Of a stretch of DNA of 64,000 bases, positions 50,214 to 59,213 are shown one piece after another. Origin of the DNA: Polyangiaceae bacterium (lineage in GTDB: Bacteria; Myxococcota_A; Polyangia; Polyangiales; Polyangiaceae); assembly GCA_016715885.1 (NCBI GenBank), contig JADJXL010000025.1:682001-746000 (forward strand). Reading direction: 5' to 3'. The notes under the pieces are model-generated. The model had not been told where the DNA came from. It saw nothing but the letters and a program-made list of their open reading frames with translations, and searched no databases. Numbering within the stretch: the first letter of the stretch is position 1; every line of letters begins with the position of its first letter. Position numbers and translations under genes: made by a program.

Positions 50214-53200
50214 CTACTTCGCCGCCGGCTTGTCAGCAGGTTTGTCCGCGGCAGCAGGCGTATCCACGACCGGCACGAATGCCGTCCCGTCGATATTGAG
50301 CGGCTGCGCCTTGTCGCTCATACCCGAGTTCACCCGTGACGGAGAACCGCGGAATTCGTCGACCAAGTGGTACTCAGCGCCGTAGTTCTTCGAGAGCCAC
50401 TCCTCGCACGTGCGCGAATACTCGTCGAAGTACTGGAACTTGATCGAATAGTCGAGGCACGTCTTGAAGGCGCTCTTCGCCATCTGCTTCTGCGGCTCGC
50501 TCGCCTCGTCGAGTTTCGCGAAGTATTCACCACGAAGCTCGGCATAGCTGAGGTCGGTGCCGGGAACCATGCCATTGCCTTTCCATTCCTTGGGAATGGG
50601 CGCCGCGCGGAATTCCAGAACGAACCGGCCCCATACCTGACCGACACGCGAACCGGCTGCAATGACCCACTTGGGCGGAGGCGCGGGCTGGAGGTTGACG
50701 ATTTGGCGATATTCCTCCGCCAACCCCTCGATGGCCGGACGCTTCTTCTTGATCCAATCCATGACCTTGCCTTGGATGTGCTTCATCACATCGTCGCGCT
50801 GGCCAGACCCCTTGTAGATGGGGAATTTGATCTTATCGACTTCCTTGCGCTTCTGCTCGGCGAAGAAGAACAGCGCCTCGCCAACGGCCGTCAGCGATTT
50901 CGTAATGCGTCGGAGCTTCTCGTCTTCGCCGCCACCAATCGCGTCGAGCTTCTTCAGGGCCGCTTGCGGGTCCTTCCAGTAATTGCGCACCTTGTTGTAT
51001 TCGGGCGCAGCGCTCGACGGATTGTTGATCTTCGTGAACACGCGGGCGAGCATTGCGTGCGCCTGAATCTGAATGTCGAACGTCGCATTCCTATCGATTT
51101 GCGACATCGCGCCACTCAGACGCTTGCGCGCATTCTCCCAATCTTCCTTCTCGATGTAATGCGAACCGATGGCGAACGCGATCTGCGCAGCTTGGGCCGG
51201 CTTCTGTCCACCGTAGTTCCGTCCGAAAGCTTCGGCGTCTTTGATGGCCTGATCCTCTTGACCAAGACCCAAGCGAAGCACGACGGCATCCTGGAGCGCC
51301 TCGGGGGCCTTCTCCATCTTCGGGTTCTCGGCCGCAAACCTCTCGTACCAGTTGGCAGCTTCGTCGTAGACCGCAATGGCCTGGTAGTTACCGCCAATCT
51401 CGTAAACCGACTTCTTGGCGAGCTCGGTCTTGTTGAGGTTGTACTTCGGGTTGAGCAGGATCTGACGAGCGGCGATCGATTTCGCAATGAGACGCGCGGC
51501 CTGGAAAGCTCGAGCGGCGTTATAGAGGATTTCTTCGCTCTTCTCGCACGACGCTTCTTTCTTTTCGCACGCCGATTCGCCGTACTTCTTCCACAGCTCC
51601 ATGTACGCCTGGGCGCCCTTTTCGTACATCTTGATCGTGTCGACACCGCCGCTGCCGGCGTCCGCCGCTTCGATCAATTTCTGGGCACGCAGACGCTCGA
51701 TGTCGCGTTGAATGCGGGTAAGAATTCCGCATTGCTCGGCGTTGTCCTTTTCCTTGCCCTTCGTGCAATACAGCTCGAGGAACTTGGGGACGTCATTCGC
51801 CATGTCCTCATAACACGACGGACGCGCTGGATCCGAATTCGACCCGAGAATGTTGACGCTCTCGAGGTAAAGCTGCGTCGCATAGATGCCCACGTCCTTG
51901 TCGGAGTGGCTCATTGCGATGTCGCGGAATGCATATCCCGCTTCCTCCCAATGCTGGGCTTCGAAGTAGGTACGAGCGCGTGCGTACTTGACTTCGACGT
52001 AGTTCTCTTGGGCTTCCTTGTCGTTCTCGGGCGGCTTGATGTAGCAGATGTACCGATTGAAAGCGCTGAGCATGCCCTTTTGGTTGTCGGTAAACGGCTT
52101 CGGAGCGTATTTCGCCTTGTCCGACTGCGCCTTCTTGGGGTCTTTCTTGCCGCCGTCCGCCGAGCTCGGGAGATTCCCCGTGCCCTTCTTTTCCGAACCG
52201 TCTTTGTGGAGCTCGGTATAGATGTTTTGGTAGCAGAGAACCGCCGCAAACGCGGCTTCAGGCGCGAGCGGACCATTCGGATCCTCGGCCACGACGGCAT
52301 CGAATGCCGGGCCGCACTTTGCCCAATCCTTGTTGAAGTAAAGAAGGTCGGCCATTGCGTACTTGATCTTGAATACGTTTGGCCAGTCCTCCCTCACGAT
52401 GCGCGGAAATTCGAACTTCGCGAATTGCTCTTGCTTGAACGAGCCTACGACCTTTTCGTAGATCTGCGCCGCAAGCGTCATCGTGTTCTTGTCGCCCGTA
52501 CCGCGAACACCACCCGAACCGACGGCTTCGAGGTGCCACGCCATTGCGGTTTCCGTCAAAAGCCCCGCAGTCGTATTCGAACACTTGAGCTTGACGTCCT
52601 CCGGATGGCTTTCCGTGACAAACTTGTCGTGCACTTGGAGCATGTTGTCGAGCTCGGACTTGATCCCAGCCTTGTTGCCCGACTTCATCGCGAGCGTGGC
52701 TTCCGTAATGTGCCCTTGGTACTTGCAGAACCGCGGGCCGCGATCGCGCGCCATGAGATCGCGATATAGCTCGATGCCTTCCTTGTAATGGCCGGTATCG
52801 AGATAGTTCTGGCCGAGATCATCCATCATTTTCAGCGTCATTTCATTCTCGACGCCTTTATCGCCCGACAGTGGCTTGAAGAAGTCGTGCGCTGCCTTCG
52901 GAGCACCTCCGAGCGCGTAGACGGGAATGATGTCACGTCGCGCCGAAATCGCGAGCTGCGCCGCGTTCGGGAGGCTCGCATATTGCATGCCGTATTCAAT
53001 CGTCTTCTTGAATTCGGAAATCGACTTCAAGAAGTCGCCCATGTTCCAGTAGACGTACCCGAGCTTGTAATGGGCGTAGCCCCAAACCTTGTTATCGGGC
53101 GGGGGGTACTTGATGACTTCCGAATACGATTGCTGCGCGAGCTGCCATTTCGATGGATCGCCCTGCGCCTCGTTGAAGAACAGCTCGCCGAATGCGAGAT

Positions 53201-53990
53201 ACGCATTCGGGATGTACTTCGATTGAGGCCAGTTCTGAATCAGCTCGAAATAGACTTTGCGAGCTTCGTCGAGGTTATTGCCCTGCTCGTGCTCGTATGC
53301 GAGGTAATAGAGCACTTCGTCGGTGCAGCCGGTGCTCTTCGAAGGATCAGCCGCATTGGTGGTCTGACACCATTTCGGATACTGATTCTTCAGCATGCTG
53401 TAATACTTGACAGCCGCTTGGCGAGCCAAAACGAGCATCTTGTCGGCTTTGCCGGATTCGGCGCGGAAGGCCTGTTCCTTCTTGTCCTTCTTCGCCTTCG
53501 CCTCGTCTGCCTTGATGGCATTCTCGGTCTTGTCACGGAACGCGGCAGCCTCGAGTTCGACATACCCTTCAGCGAGACGCCGCATGAGCTTCGGACGATC
53601 CGACGACTTCTTGGGCGTACTCGCAAAGAGCGCTTCGACCTGCTGGATTTCGGTAATCAGCAGTTGACGTGATTTGTCCTTGAGCCGCGCACGACGCTCA
53701 TCGCGTTGTGCGGCGGTCATCGACGTCGTCGGATTGACCGGCTTGAGCATGTCATCGCGCTTTTTGAGCTGCACCTGCTGTGGAGCCGACTTGAAGCTCA
53801 TGGCCGGCTTCTTGCCGGCCCCTTGCTTCAACGATCCACCGGGGCATTGCGCGAGATTGTCCTTGGCCTGCTGCGTGATGCATTCGTCGGCGGCCGACGC
53901 CTGACCCGCAATTGATGCGGTGGCGCATAGACCCACCGCGGCGGCCGCTAGACGGAGCGTCCGAAGCACACCCACGTTCGACTGCTTCAT
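50214..53990 (-). CDS. gltD: large periplasmic TPR protein GltD (AgmU)
   Basis: 1258 residues from the ATG at 53990; the ATG at 53999 is only 3 codons earlier but has GGAG touching it, whereas 53990 has GAGGAG at 9 bp. Signal peptide (LRLAAAAVGLCATASIAGQASA). A Lys-rich linker and coiled-coil-like segment (RRARLKDKSRQLLITEIQQ) precede about 15 degenerate TPR hairpins, such as KYYSMLKNQYPKW, LYYLAYEHEQGNNLDEARKV and AHYKLGYVYWNMGDF, across residues 190-1000. The C-terminal third has fewer repeats and ends in a Pro/Ala/Lys tail (AAADKPADKP). Size and order beside gltE match Myxococcus AgmU, a moving periplasmic component of the gliding apparatus. Confidence 0.82.
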   Translation of the reverse strand: MKQSNVGVLRTLRLAAAAVGLCATASIAGQASAADECITQQAKDNLAQCPGGSLKQGAGKKPAMSFKSAPQQVQLKKRDDMLKPVNPTTSMTAAQRDERRARLKDKSRQLLITEIQQVEALFASTPKKSSDRPKLMRRLAEGYVELEAAAFRDKTENAIKADEAKAKKDKKEQAFRAESGKADKMLVLARQAAVKYYSMLKNQYPKWCQTTNAADPSKSTGCTDEVLYYLAYEHEQGNNLDEARKVYFELIQNWPQSKYIPNAYLAFGELFFNEAQGDPSKWQLAQQSYSEVIKYPPPDNKVWGYAHYKLGYVYWNMGDFLKSISEFKKTIEYGMQYASLPNAAQLAISARRDIIPVYALGGAPKAAHDFFKPLSGDKGVENEMTLKMMDDLGQNYLDTGHYKEGIELYRDLMARDRGPRFCKYQGHITEATLAMKSGNKAGIKSELDNMLQVHDKFVTESHPEDVKLKCSNTTAGLLTETAMAWHLEAVGSGGVRGTGDKNTMTLAAQIYEKVVGSFKQEQFAKFEFPRIVREDWPNVFKIKYAMADLLYFNKDWAKCGPAFDAVVAEDPNGPLAPEAAFAAVLCYQNIYTELHKDGSEKKGTGNLPSSADGGKKDPKKAQSDKAKYAPKPFTDNQKGMLSAFNRYICYIKPPENDKEAQENYVEVKYARARTYFEAQHWEEAGYAFRDIAMSHSDKDVGIYATQLYLESVNILGSNSDPARPSCYEDMANDVPKFLELYCTKGKEKDNAEQCGILTRIQRDIERLRAQKLIEAADAGSGGVDTIKMYEKGAQAYMELWKKYGESACEKKEASCEKSEEILYNAARAFQAARLIAKSIAARQILLNPKYNLNKTELAKKSVYEIGGNYQAIAVYDEAANWYERFAAENPKMEKAPEALQDAVVLRLGLGQEDQAIKDAEAFGRNYGGQKPAQAAQIAFAIGSHYIEKEDWENARKRLSGAMSQIDRNATFDIQIQAHAMLARVFTKINNPSSAAPEYNKVRNYWKDPQAALKKLDAIGGGEDEKLRRITKSLTAVGEALFFFAEQKRKEVDKIKFPIYKGSGQRDDVMKHIQGKVMDWIKKKRPAIEGLAEEYRQIVNLQPAPPPKWVIAAGSRVGQVWGRFVLEFRAAPIPKEWKGNGMVPGTDLSYAELRGEYFAKLDEASEPQKQMAKSAFKTCLDYSIKFQYFDEYSRTCEEWLSKNYGAEYHLVDEFRGSPSRVNSGMSDKAQPLNIDGTAFVPVVDTPAAADKPADKPAAK

Positions 53991-54097
53991 CGTCGTCATC
54001 TCCTCACCTGAAACCCGCCAGTCGGAAGCTCATCGAGCTTCCGTTTGCCCCCCAAAAAGCGACCGATGGCCGCGTCCACAAGATCCCGAGATCCTCG

Positions 54098-55819
54098 TTA
54101 CTTGCCGCACTTCGACGTAACGACCTGACGATAGAACCCGAGTTCGTCACGCCAGTACTCGCCGTTGAACGGCCAGAGAACATGCTCCTCGTCGGGTTTG
54201 ACCTGACCGAACACGAGCGATTCTTCCTTCGTGAGCTGACCGCTCACGACTTCCTGATCGAGCTTGTTTCGTTCTGCCGCCGTGATGTCGATGAGAATCT
54301 TGGCCGAGTTCCGCAGGTGCTCGTTGAGTTCGTCGAGGTACCGTTGGTAACGATCACGCGCGAGCGTACCGGCGTTGCGAACTGCAAGATCTTTCGCGAG
54401 CTGCAGCGCGTCGGTGACGTCTCCACCAAGCGGTGACGTGCGGAACGCAGCCGGCGCCTTCTTGAAACGCCCCTCCTCCTCCTCCAGCACGCGCACGTAC
54501 TCGAGGTTGCGGAGCAGTTGGCGATCCGAGAACGCGTTCTCGACGATCGGTTTGACCGTCGGTGAAAGCGTGGCTTTGCCCGATCGCACGTCCTTCAAGA
54601 ACCCGAAGAACTTCGCCTCGGATTCTTCGCCCTTGAACCGATTCAAGATCGACTCGAACTCCTTCTTGATCGGCTCGTAGCGATTCTTCATCCGCGCGAC
54701 GATCGTCGTTGCATCTTCGTACTGACAGATCGTGAACGCGATGACGGCCTTCAGAATGTCGGCCTCGGGATAGAACGCGTTCGGAAAGTACGGCGACTCG
54801 ATCGTGTGAATGTTGCCGAGCGCGTGCGGGTAGTCGCCGGCCATGAAGTAGGCCCAAGACTGCTCGAAGAGTGCGTCGAGCCAGTACTCGCTGGCGACGT
54901 CCACGCGGTTCCAATACTTGACCGCAGCGGAAAGCTTGTTGCCGTCGATCGTCGGCACCGCGTTCTCGTCGAGGCGGATCGACGCCGAGTAGTACGTGCG
55001 TGCCATCGAGAGGAACGCGAGGTCGCGCATGCGGCTCTCGTCCTCGACACCTTCCACGCCTTCATCGAGCGCTTGCACGATGCGCTGGAACGACTTGATC
55101 GCGGGAACCGACTTGCGTCCCTGCACGTGCGAGATGCCCGTGAAGAACTGCGCCTGCACGTAGTATTTGCTCTTCTTGTCGACCTTCTCGAAGAGCTCGA
55201 TGGCTTCGTCGTAGTTGCGATTGCGGTACTTGTAGCGTCCGAGCAGGTAGTTCAGTTGCCAGTACAGATCGCGCTGCTGCGGGTTGTTGAAGCGCGCAAT
55301 CTGCTCGGTCTTGTACTTGCCGACGCGCTCGATGATGTCGGCCGGCTCGGGCAGTTGTGTTGCGAGCTTCGACAGCCAAAGCAGCGTTTCATTGAACTTG
55401 AGGTGGTTTGGCTTGTCCGCGATCTCGGAGAAGATCGCGTAGCTGGCTTGGTAGAACTGCAAGCGATAGAGCGCGATCGCCAGGTGATACTGGTGGATCT
55501 GCTTGTTGCCTTCGTCGTCGCCCGTTTCGCCATCGACGACACGCTTCAACAAGAGCGCCGCTTCGCTCCAGCGATCGGCGTCGAAGAGACGCTTGGCCTG
55601 CGCCGCCTCTTCGGTCATTTGGCCGGCGGTGACCGGTCCGTCTTCTTCATCGAGCTGGACTTCCGTGGGCGCGGCCTTGCCGCCCCCTTTGCCAGCGTCT
55701 TTCGCGCCCCCTTTGCCCGCAGCGGCAGCGGCCGGCTTGCCTTTGTTCTGGGCCTGGGCCGTGGGTGCCACTAGCAGGGCAGAGGCAAGGAGACAGAGAG
55801 TTGCAAGCCCTTTCCGCAT
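54098..55819 (-). CDS. TPR protein heading the glt cluster, GltC-like candidate
   Basis: 573 residues from the ATG at 55819, which follows GAGGAA; the earlier frame start at 55876 gives no signal peptide. Signal peptide KGLATLCLLASALLVAPTAQA, then a Gly/Lys/Ala-rich linker. TPR-like helices at residues 75-360, including AKRLFDADRWSEAALLLKRV, LAIALYRLQFYQASYAIF and ALFEQSWAYFMAGDYPHAL. The C-terminal half is helical with a characteristic WPFNGEYWRDELGFY and ends in CGK. It is the first gene of the unit, 107 bp before gltD, and carries the likely operon promoter. It could be a GltC homologue (GltC is also a periplasmic TPR protein, encoded in a separate cluster in Myxococcus), but I cannot confirm this. 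Confidence 0.8.
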   Translation of the reverse strand: MRKGLATLCLLASALLVAPTAQAQNKGKPAAAAAGKGGAKDAGKGGGKAAPTEVQLDEEDGPVTAGQMTEEAAQAKRLFDADRWSEAALLLKRVVDGETGDDEGNKQIHQYHLAIALYRLQFYQASYAIFSEIADKPNHLKFNETLLWLSKLATQLPEPADIIERVGKYKTEQIARFNNPQQRDLYWQLNYLLGRYKYRNRNYDEAIELFEKVDKKSKYYVQAQFFTGISHVQGRKSVPAIKSFQRIVQALDEGVEGVEDESRMRDLAFLSMARTYYSASIRLDENAVPTIDGNKLSAAVKYWNRVDVASEYWLDALFEQSWAYFMAGDYPHALGNIHTIESPYFPNAFYPEADILKAVIAFTICQYEDATTIVARMKNRYEPIKKEFESILNRFKGEESEAKFFGFLKDVRSGKATLSPTVKPIVENAFSDRQLLRNLEYVRVLEEEEGRFKKAPAAFRTSPLGGDVTDALQLAKDLAVRNAGTLARDRYQRYLDELNEHLRNSAKILIDITAAERNKLDQEVVSGQLTKEESLVFGQVKPDEEHVLWPFNGEYWRDELGFYRQVVTSKCGK

Positions 55820-56343
55820 TCGTCGTTCCTCTTCGTTCGGAAGGTTGGTGCCCAACGCCTTGTCGGCATCACCCAATGAAAGTTCTGCTCCGCTGGGATC
55901 CCGCGATCTGCAGCGGACAAGGCCTTCATGATCGCGTCTCTCCAGACGCCGTCACTGGAAAGCGAGACCGAAAAAACCAATGAGAATCAGCGCATCCTGA
56001 TGCTGGCCGCGGATGGTAAAAGGTTGGCGTTCGGCTTGTCAAGCAGCCCTTTCCGCACGTGACGCACTTCTCGAGGCGTGTCATGTCAGCGCCACCTCCG
56101 ACACGAGCCCGCACGTCGCGCTTGGGTCCCATCATATGTGCAGGGGTGATCCAAGATATCCGCCACTGTCGACGTCAGACATGCATCGAGAGGTTGACGG
56201 TCTTCCGTACCTTCGATTAGCGTCCACACTGCTGGCCGCGTTCGCTGAGTCCTCGCACAATGGGCGCGTGGCGGCGCGTCATGCTCGCGCGCTTCGGCTA
56301 TGGATGCAGGGGCGCGCCTCCCGGCCTTAAGGAGCACGATCTG
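55820..56343. other. 524-bp divergent intergenic region upstream of the glt cluster
   Basis: Separates the glt-heading TPR gene from a Cys-rich lipoprotein gene. Contains the near-consensus minus-strand promoter at 56013-56042. A short minus-strand frame with a CVTCGKGC motif overlaps it but has no supported start or codon character. Confidence 0.7.
56013..56042 (-). promoter_or_regulatory. putative sigma-70 promoter of the glt cluster
   Basis: On the minus strand, perfect -35 TTGACA (56037-56042), 18-bp spacer, -10 TACCAT (56013-56018, four of six bases match TATAAT). A transcript from about 56006 would have a leader of roughly 187 bases before the TPR gene. Confidence 0.7.
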
Positions 56344-57003
56344 ATGACCCGTTCGATCTTGTCCGGCATGCTTGGTTTGATCAGCGTACTGGCCGTGGGC
56401 GCGTTGCCCACTGCTTGTCAAAGCGGCGGCGTCGGCGACCCTTGCGTCCCCGAGGACGAATACAACACCGATTTCGCCGGCTTCAAGATAACCGAGGAGA
56501 ACATCGAGTCGCGCTCCTTCCAGTGCCAGACGCGTATCTGCCTCGTGAATCACTTCCAGGGCCGCGTGAGCTGCCCCTACGGTCAGGGCAAAAGCCCTGC
56601 ATCACCGGAAAACGGCTGCCAAACGCCGACGTCCACCGATGCAGACGCGGACAAACCCTGCTGCGTCCCTGGCACCGACACACCCATCGAATCGGAAGTT
56701 TGCGGTCAGTGTGCCGACACCTCGAAACGCGACGCTGCACAAGCCGTCTACTGCTCGTGCCGCTGCGACGTCGCCGACGGTGAGGAGCCCGATCCGAACT
56801 TCAACTTCTGCGAATGCCCCACGGGCTACACCTGCTCGCAGATCCGCCCCTACCTGGGCCTCGGCGACAAACAGCTCTCGGGTAAGTACTGCATCAAGGA
56901 AGGCACCGAATTCACCACCGAAGGCACCTGCGGCACGGTGAAAGGTCACTTCAACGCCACGCAGTGCAAAGGCGTCGGTTTCGCCACGGGCGAAGGCACC
57001 TGA
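56344..57003 (+). CDS. Cys-rich secreted lipoprotein
   Basis: 219 residues from the ATG at 56344, with AAGGAG 9 bp upstream. Signal peptide SILSGMLGLISVLAVGALPTAC with a Cys that may be lipidated. The mature protein has about 20 cysteines in recurrent short spacings, including PCCVPG, CGQCADTS, CSCRCD, CECPTGYTCSQ, which implies many disulphides and an extracellular or cell-surface site. This EGF-like/CTT-like spacing is common in myxobacterial secreted proteins, but no named domain can be claimed. The stop overlaps the GTG start of the next gene's frame by 40 bases. Confidence 0.82.
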   Translation: MTRSILSGMLGLISVLAVGALPTACQSGGVGDPCVPEDEYNTDFAGFKITEENIESRSFQCQTRICLVNHFQGRVSCPYGQGKSPASPENGCQTPTSTDADADKPCCVPGTDTPIESEVCGQCADTSKRDAAQAVYCSCRCDVADGEEPDPNFNFCECPTGYTCSQIRPYLGLGDKQLSGKYCIKEGTEFTTEGTCGTVKGHFNATQCKGVGFATGEGT

Positions 57004-57500
57004 CCCTCCCACGCGACGAACCTTTTCCTCTGTTCACTTCCGACAAACGGCCACCACGCACTCGAGAGCGATCGACTTCATCGGTCGATCGCGCCGCCCC
57101 CGCTGCGTCCAAACGCATCGATCCGTCCACCACCACACGCACGCGCCAAGAATCCGGCGCACGGGCGGAAGATGCAGCGGCAAACTATTTTGAGCTCATA
57201 GGATATTCGATCCTCGCGCGGAATCTCCGTGTCGGCCGAGCCGAGATCGATCTGCTCGTGCGCGACGACGACGTCATCGTGGTCGTGGAAGTGCGTACAC
57301 GTGGACCTGGCTCTTACCAGCGTCCGCTCGACAGCATCACGCCGGCCAAGCGCCGAAGACTACGTGCCGCTGGAGAAAGTTTGTGGAGAAAGCGATTTCT
57401 GAAGGACCAACAGATCTCGCGCATGCGCTTCGACGCCGTCGGCGTCACGTTCGACGAGAATGACAAACCCATCGTCGAACACATTCGTGCAGCCTTCTGA
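56964..57500 (+). CDS. YraN/UPF0102-family endonuclease-like protein
   Basis: 178 residues if translated from GTG at 56964; this overlaps the lipoprotein gene by 40 bp and lacks a ribosome-binding site. No ATG, GTG or TTG occurs in frame between there and the domain, so the true start is unclear; the CTG at 57000 is another option. The YraN core is residues 63-178: ARAEDAAANYFELIGYSILARN, RAEIDLLVRDDDVIVVVEVR (a PD-(D/E)XK-like E-D-xVxVEV motif), then ITPAKRRRLRAA. Family members are about 120 residues, so the first 58 residues here, Arg/Ser/Pro-rich, are extra. Related proteins associate with DNA processing, but biochemical function is poorly known. It converges with the HAMP protein gene, 16 bp between stops. 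Confidence 0.82.
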   Translation: MQRRRFRHGRRHLTLPRDEPFPLFTSDKRPPRTRERSTSSVDRAAPAASKRIDPSTTTRTRQESGARAEDAAANYFELIGYSILARNLRVGRAEIDLLVRDDDVIVVVEVRTRGPGSYQRPLDSITPAKRRRLRAAGESLWRKRFLKDQQISRMRFDAVGVTFDENDKPIVEHIRAAF

Positions 57501-57516
57501 AACGGCGGCCCGAAGC

Positions 57517-58350
57517 TCAACCGTCGCGCCGCACTTGCATCTCGGCACGTAGCTTCTTCAGCATCTCCACCGCATCACTCGACGCGTCGCCTTCGATGCG
57601 AGCAATTGCTTCGTCGATGCGCGTCATGTCTTTGCCTTGGATGTCGCGCAGTCGCTCGAGCATCTTTTCGAACGCTTCGAAGAACGCCTGCATCTCGTCG
57701 CCTTTGCGCAAGCGCTCGCGCAGGGAGAAGTGACCGTCGCCGACTTGTCCAAACATGCGCCGCATCTTGAAGATGGGACCCGCGACCTTGTGCGTCACGA
57801 CAATCCCCGCGAGGCCAATGCACACGACGAAGACGAGCAGCGCGCCGACCAGCATCAGGGTGAGCACCTTCCGCTGCTCCTCGAACGTGGCCGCTTCGAG
57901 CTCGAGCTCGTCCGCTCGCTTGCGCAACATCGCCGCATCAGCTTCGAGCAGTTGTTGTTCCTCTTTGAACTTCTTCTCGTCCGTCGCGGTCTGCTCGGTG
58001 AACGTCTTGGCAAGCTCCGGATCGTCTCCGTATGCCTTCGTGATGTTCATCGCGACGACGTCGTTGACCTTCTTGCTCAGATCGACGACGAGTTTGCCGC
58101 GACGAACTGTCTCTTGGCCCTGCGTAACGAGCTGTTGGCTCCGCGCGACCGCGTCGCGGTTTCGCTGGACGAGTCGCTCGCTGGTGGCTCGAAGCCCAAT
58201 GCCGAAGATGACGGACAAGACGAGCGCAATGCCCGCGAGCATGCCCGCGTATTTGAGCTGGAATTGTTTGTCGAGGAGGAAGTTGCGAAGACGGCGCTGC
58301 TGGCGCCCAGTCTTGGGAGGGGTGGTGTCGGGGGCAGACGCATCGCTCAT
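57517..58350 (-). CDS. two-helix membrane protein with HAMP domain, no output domain
   Basis: 277 residues from the ATG at 58350, preceded by AGAAGG at 7 bp; an ATG at 58377 has no ribosome-binding site. A membrane helix lies at 34-54, a periplasmic-side coiled coil of about 105 residues (QGQETVRRGKLVVDLSKKV, EQQLLEADAAMLRKRADELELE), a second helix at about 160-184, then a HAMP domain (THKVAGPIFKMRRM, VGDGHFSLRERLRKGDEM) and a final coiled coil. Histidine kinases and chemoreceptors have this layout, but no catalytic or methyl-accepting domain follows. It may partner with a separate output protein. It is 56 bp downstream of the HEAT gene's stop. Confidence 0.85.
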   Translation of the reverse strand: MSDASAPDTTPPKTGRQQRRLRNFLLDKQFQLKYAGMLAGIALVLSVIFGIGLRATSERLVQRNRDAVARSQQLVTQGQETVRRGKLVVDLSKKVNDVVAMNITKAYGDDPELAKTFTEQTATDEKKFKEEQQLLEADAAMLRKRADELELEAATFEEQRKVLTLMLVGALLVFVVCIGLAGIVVTHKVAGPIFKMRRMFGQVGDGHFSLRERLRKGDEMQAFFEAFEKMLERLRDIQGKDMTRIDEAIARIEGDASSDAVEMLKKLRAEMQVRRDG

Positions 58351-58406
58351 GGGAAAACCTTCTTCGACTTTTGCCATGACGCGTTTCGTTGGCCCAGAAA
58401 AGCGCG

Positions 58407-59213
58407 TCACATGGAGGCAACGACCTTGGTGAACGTATCGACCGCGTTCTCGACGCACATCTTGATCAGCGTCGTCTCACTCTCGGGATCGGGCTTCGGC
58501 GTATCCGATTGCGTGAGCTTTGGTGCAAACTCGCCTTTGAGCGCTTTCGTTGGATAGGTCCACATGCTCACGCGAACGACTTGCGTCAGGCTCCCTCCGT
58601 CATACACGGGCGCCTCGACGCTCGCGATGAGGTAGTAGCCCGCGAGCTTTTTCGACTTGACGATCTTCCCCGCGGCTGCGCTCGACTCGCCTTTCGGCGC
58701 AACGGCATAACCTTTCCTGCCGAGCAGCTTCGACTGAATCGCGCTGCGAACGATCGCATCGACTTCGTCGAGCTTTCGCTTGGATTTGTTCGTGACTTCG
58801 ATCGCCACGTAATACTTGGAGTCGGGACCAGGAGGTGGGGGAGCAGCAGAGCCGGCGAGAGCGTCGAGCGCCTTCTGCATTTGTTTCTTCGGTCCAGCAG
58901 CGGTCTCTTTCGCGAGGGCTGCTTTCAGGCACGGAACACCTCCGGCCTTGCCGAGCTTGCCGAGTGCTGCAGCGGCCGATTGCTTGACCATGACGTTGTC
59001 ATCGGCAAGCGCGTCGCACAGAGGTTTGACCGCAGCATCGTCACCCGATGCACCAAGCGCGAGCGCAGCTTGCGTGCGCACGCGAAAGTCATCGCTGGTC
59101 TTGAGCTGCTGCACGAGATAGCCGGTCTTGGGATCGGCATGCGCCTCGCGTAAGAACGCGACGGTAAGAAGTGAAGCCACGAGCACGCTGATGCTCTTGC
59201 GCATAGGACCCAT
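58407..59213 (-). CDS. exported HEAT-repeat protein
   Basis: 268 residues from the ATG at 59213, with AGGTGG 9 bp upstream; an ATG at 59204 is also possible. A longer open frame upstream to 59567 is not supported, because it lacks a signal or coherent sequence. Signal peptide RKSISVLVASLLTVAFLREAHA. Residues about 27-90 form two HEAT/PBS-lyase units (VRTQAALALGASGDDAAVKPLCDAL, VMVKQSAAAALGKLGKAGGVPCL). The C-terminal 150 residues contain YYVAIEVTNKSKRKL and YYLIASVEAP strands with no known family. Probably periplasmic. The HAMP protein gene follows 56 bp after its stop, and the two may form a unit. Confidence 0.8.
   Translation of the reverse strand: MGPMRKSISVLVASLLTVAFLREAHADPKTGYLVQQLKTSDDFRVRTQAALALGASGDDAAVKPLCDALADDNVMVKQSAAAALGKLGKAGGVPCLKAALAKETAAGPKKQMQKALDALAGSAAPPPPGPDSKYYVAIEVTNKSKRKLDEVDAIVRSAIQSKLLGRKGYAVAPKGESSAAAGKIVKSKKLAGYYLIASVEAPVYDGGSLTQVVRVSMWTYPTKALKGEFAPKLTQSDTPKPDPESETTLIKMCVENAVDTFTKVVASM

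Noticed and set aside
50367..52769. 800-codon plus-strand frame opposite gltD
   Set aside because: Antisense shadow; the minus strand has a signal peptide, ribosome-binding site and TPR repeats.
54023..54043. 8-bp hairpin CGGAAGCT/AGCTTCCG between the first glt TPR gene and gltD
   Set aside because: No T run on the minus strand, so not called a terminator; could be an attenuator but evidence is thin.
55926..56135. Small minus-strand frame with CVTCGKGC in the glt promoter region
   Set aside because: Overlaps the predicted promoter, lacks a ribosome-binding site and has no homologous context.
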